A stretch of DNA of 64,000 nucleotides from Taxillus chinensis (lineage: Eukaryota > Streptophyta > Magnoliopsida > Santalales > Loranthaceae), in the NCBI GenBank assembly GCA_023512835.1, contig CM042087.1:42402017-42466016 (forward strand), in the 5' to 3' direction. The translations under genes were made by a program, and so were the position numbers. Shown here piece after piece: positions 61,539 through 64,000 of this stretch. The notes beneath the pieces were generated by a model. The model saw only the letters and a program-made list of their open reading frames with translations. It was not told the DNA's origin and searched no databases. Numbering within the stretch: position 1 is the stretch's first letter; every line of letters starts with the position of its first letter.

Positions 61539-61596
61539 ACACACTCATACACAAACACACACGCATATCTAGAGAGGGAGAGAGAGAGAAAGAGAG

Positions 61597-62385
61597 ATGG
61601 AGAAACACGCGCATGTGAAATCAACGTCGAAGAATAGGGTCCTGAAATTGCTACCAAAGGTGATGACGTCAGCATTCACGTTTCAGAGCCCTCCCCCCTT
61701 TTCGCCCGGAAAGGACAGGAAAACGGCGTCTTCGTTGTCTGCTGCTGGCCCTCTTGCGCTCTTAGTTCCGGTAGACTGTCGACGGAAAAAGAAGAACGGA
61801 GGTGGCGGCCACGACTCTCCGGAGGAGCCCACTTCTCCTAAAGTTTCCTGCATGGGACAAGTCAAGCACAGCAATAAGGACTGCGGCCGCAAAAACAACA
61901 ACGCTAACCACGACCACCACGACGACACGGTCCACAGATCGTCGTCATCGACGGCTAAAGGTGTCGATCCAGTGCCCCCTCGTAAATCTTACAAGGCCCA
62001 GCCGGCCCAACCCTCCTCTTCTCTTCCCCTCGAATCAGAGGAGTTGGCGACGACGCCCGCAACAGCGAAGCAACACCACTTCTCGACGATCCGGAGAATG
62101 TTCAGGTCGGGTAAGGATCCGGGTCTGATGTCGAGCTTCTCTGCGGACCAGGCGATCCTGGGGAGACCCCCGGCTCTGCATCAGATGAAGCGGTTCGCCA
62201 GCGGCCGTGATGCGTTCGCCAACTTCGACTGGACGGCTCAGGTAGCGCCTGTGGAATCCGGCCACCGGAACACGCACTCCGGCAGGAGGACATCATCGGA
62301 AATTGACGGGTCAGAGCGAGGACAGGAACAAGAGAGAATAAGGGATTTAAGGTTTCTTAATTCGTCAGCGACAGGACAGGAGTGA
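61597..62385 (+). CDS. Syringolide-induced protein 14-1-1-like, intrinsically disordered
   Basis: An intronless gene of 262 aa. The start is the first ATG after a GA-rich leader. The protein is basic and low-complexity, with Ser, Lys and Pro-rich stretches, a Gly patch and an Asn/His/Asp run. Two conserved blocks stand out: the N-terminal KNRVLKLLPKVMTSAFTFQS with the following PPFSPG, and the C-terminal FSTIRRMFRSGKDPG, then ILGRPPALHQMKRFASGRD and FANFDWTAQ. These blocks define a plant-only family named after a soybean transcript induced by the elicitor syringolide. The biochemical role is not known. From memory the Arabidopsis relatives are At1g20310 and At1g76070, which lie next to the relatives of the PPR and LYRM2 genes of this window. 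No signal peptide or membrane segment is seen. Confidence 0.85.
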   Translation: MEKHAHVKSTSKNRVLKLLPKVMTSAFTFQSPPPFSPGKDRKTASSLSAAGPLALLVPVDCRRKKKNGGGGHDSPEEPTSPKVSCMGQVKHSNKDCGRKNNNANHDHHDDTVHRSSSSTAKGVDPVPPRKSYKAQPAQPSSSLPLESEELATTPATAKQHHFSTIRRMFRSGKDPGLMSSFSADQAILGRPPALHQMKRFASGRDAFANFDWTAQVAPVESGHRNTHSGRRTSSEIDGSERGQEQERIRDLRFLNSSATGQE

Positions 62386-64000
62386 AGTTGGAACAGGGGT
62401 AGAGAGGTTGATCTCAGTTTGGCGGGGTGTATGGTTCAGTACCCCGGCCCCGGGCCCGGGCCCTCTTCTTTGAACCCACGGTTTGACATTTAGATTTTTA
62501 TTTATTTTTATACCTAAACTTGTTTTGTTTTTTTAATTAATCTGCGTACCAAAAAACATTGTGAAATAAAATTGACCAACGAACTCTGCTGAGTGCTGAT
62601 GCATATACATACGTATGGTAATTAATATTACTGAATTAGATATGAATTTGGCCCAATAAAATAAATTGTCATTTTGGTTTGGTAAAATACCGTTAAAAAA
62701 TTTACATGCAGAATCAGGATCGGTAATTACAGGGGATGTTATAAAATAGAATTATATGATTTTCTTAATTTTTATACCAAAATTAAATAATTTTGATATA
62801 AAACATTACAGTACAGCCGAAAATCCAACCTCAAAAAAAAAATTAACAAACATTTATTATGCCATAAATATAAATTTCACTTTGAATTTTGAAATAGAGA
62901 TTTAAAATTCGGTTTTTTTCCCCCTTACTAAAGCTCGAGGCTTTGACATTTTATTCCAAAAGTTTGAAATATCTTTATTCAAGAGCCGTTATATTGCATA
63001 AATTACCGGGGAATTCATGGGTTTTCTATTAATGGAAGGCCGTTTTTATTCAATATATAACGTCAAAAAATTTGACACTGATTGTGTCTCCCCCCCCCCC
63101 CCGGGAAAAAAATGCAATAAAATGGAGGAAGTTCATGGGTTTCATTTGTATTAAAAACTAGTTCATCTATCAAATTTGTTAATGCAAATTCTCATTTGAA
63201 GCAAAAAAAAAAAAAAAACCACCATCTTCTTTCCTATTGGAGAGTGAAATACTGAAATTGAATGGAGTACCCAAATTGTAAGACATATTTGTTTAGATTA
63301 TTTTTAGTTTTTATTTTTAAAATATAATAGTTGTTTTAAAATATAAAAATAAAAATAAAAATATTATTTTTATTCTTTGAATCTTACAAAGTAAGAAAAA
63401 CTTTTTATTATTTTAAATTTTTTTCACTTTAAAATATCTATCATATTTTAAAAATAAAAATAAAAATATTTCAAGAGGTTAAATGTAACTGTTCTTTTAT
63501 GTTATAAATCATATATGTGTATTTATTTATTTGAGGAAATAATTTTATACATATTTGAAAAATTAATTAAATAATACAGGCTTATTTTTCACGACGAAGT
63601 CTTAAGTTAACCATCAGTTTGGTAAGCCGTGAGTGCAGCAGGTGCCCGAAAGAAAGAGTGGGCCTTTTCACTTTCTGTTTTATTTAGTTTTTTAAAAAAC
63701 AAATTCTAGGCCGAGTAGACGTACGTTAGACAAATCTGCTAACTTTGAACTTGGAGTTAAGTAGAAAAATATGAATGTGAAAATTTTCTTTTAGTTAATT
63801 ATTTTTAGTAATTTATTCTAATTATATTTTATATTTTGATTAGTTATATAATATTTTATTATTTTAATTTTTTATTTAAATAATAATTTTTGTTATAATT
63901 ATTTAATATTTTATTGTATTAAAATATTAATAAAATAAATTTAAAAAAAGAACATTAATAAGTATAGCTAAATAATTTAATAATCCGAACAACAATGACT
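62386..64000. other. AT-rich 3' flank
   Basis: A GC-rich palindromic patch just after the stop (GGCCCCGGGCCCGGGCC near 62450) is followed by AT-rich DNA with a C run (about 63092) and no recognisable gene. Confidence 0.6.

Noticed and set aside
1..64000. tRNA, rRNA, CRISPR arrays or bacterial operon structure
   Set aside because: I saw no cloverleaf with conserved A and B boxes, no rRNA sequence and no spaced direct-repeat array. All coding signals are plant nuclear genes.

Overview
The window is plant nuclear DNA, almost certainly from a eudicot. Every protein gene has short GT-AG introns, the intergenic DNA is very AT-rich and full of microsatellites and decayed retroelements, and the proteins belong to plant families (Alba with an RGG tail, P4H, P-type PPR, NRPB1, GMI1, a syringolide-induced 14-1-1-like protein). 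I cannot name the species.

Layout from left to right: the 3' part of an Alba-family RNA/DNA-binding protein gene (<1..1616, +). Two tandem, apparently intact prolyl 4-hydroxylase genes (3533..6666 and 9315..11371, both -). A solo LTR with a 5-bp target duplication (11828..13148). A LYR-motif mitochondrial protein gene (14845..15312, -). An intronless mitochondrial PPR gene (17893..19479, +). A U-box gene fragment (about 19.9-20.2 kb, -). About 5.5 kb of repeat-rich spacer. A complete 11-exon gene for the largest subunit of RNA polymerase II with a strikingly divergent C-terminal domain (26276..33659, +). A broken duplicate of the LYR gene (about 34.4 kb). LYRM2 (36719..37090, -). A 38-exon GMI1/SMCHD1-like GHKL-ATPase plus SMC-hinge gene (41224..59157, +) whose introns hold a truncated LINE and Copia remnants. 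A syringolide-induced 14-1-1-like gene (61597..62385, +).

Exon joins were made by hand. Reading phase is kept across every junction: Alba 174 codons visible including the stop, P4H-A 292 aa, P4H-B 302 aa, RPB1 1829 aa, LYRM2 85 aa, GMI1 1577 aa. From memory of Arabidopsis, the order Alba, P4H, LYR, PPR, LYRM2, 14-1-1-like matches the paired segments around At1g20220-At1g20310 and At1g76010-At1g76070, which suggests an old conserved block.

The most unusual item is the RPB1 gene. Its catalytic body looks fully conserved, but only one of about 38 CTD heptads is an exact consensus YSPTSPS. A central block alternates Arg and Glu at heptad position 7, and the usual non-heptad tail after the CTD is absent. 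I read it as a probable second, divergent NRPB1. The GMI1 promoter has a CTT(N)7AAG site of the kind bound by the plant DNA-damage regulator SOG1, which fits the known damage-inducible behaviour of GMI1. The genes here do not form one pathway. The shared themes are transcription and chromatin (RPB1, GMI1, Alba) and mitochondrial biogenesis (two LYR proteins and the PPR protein).
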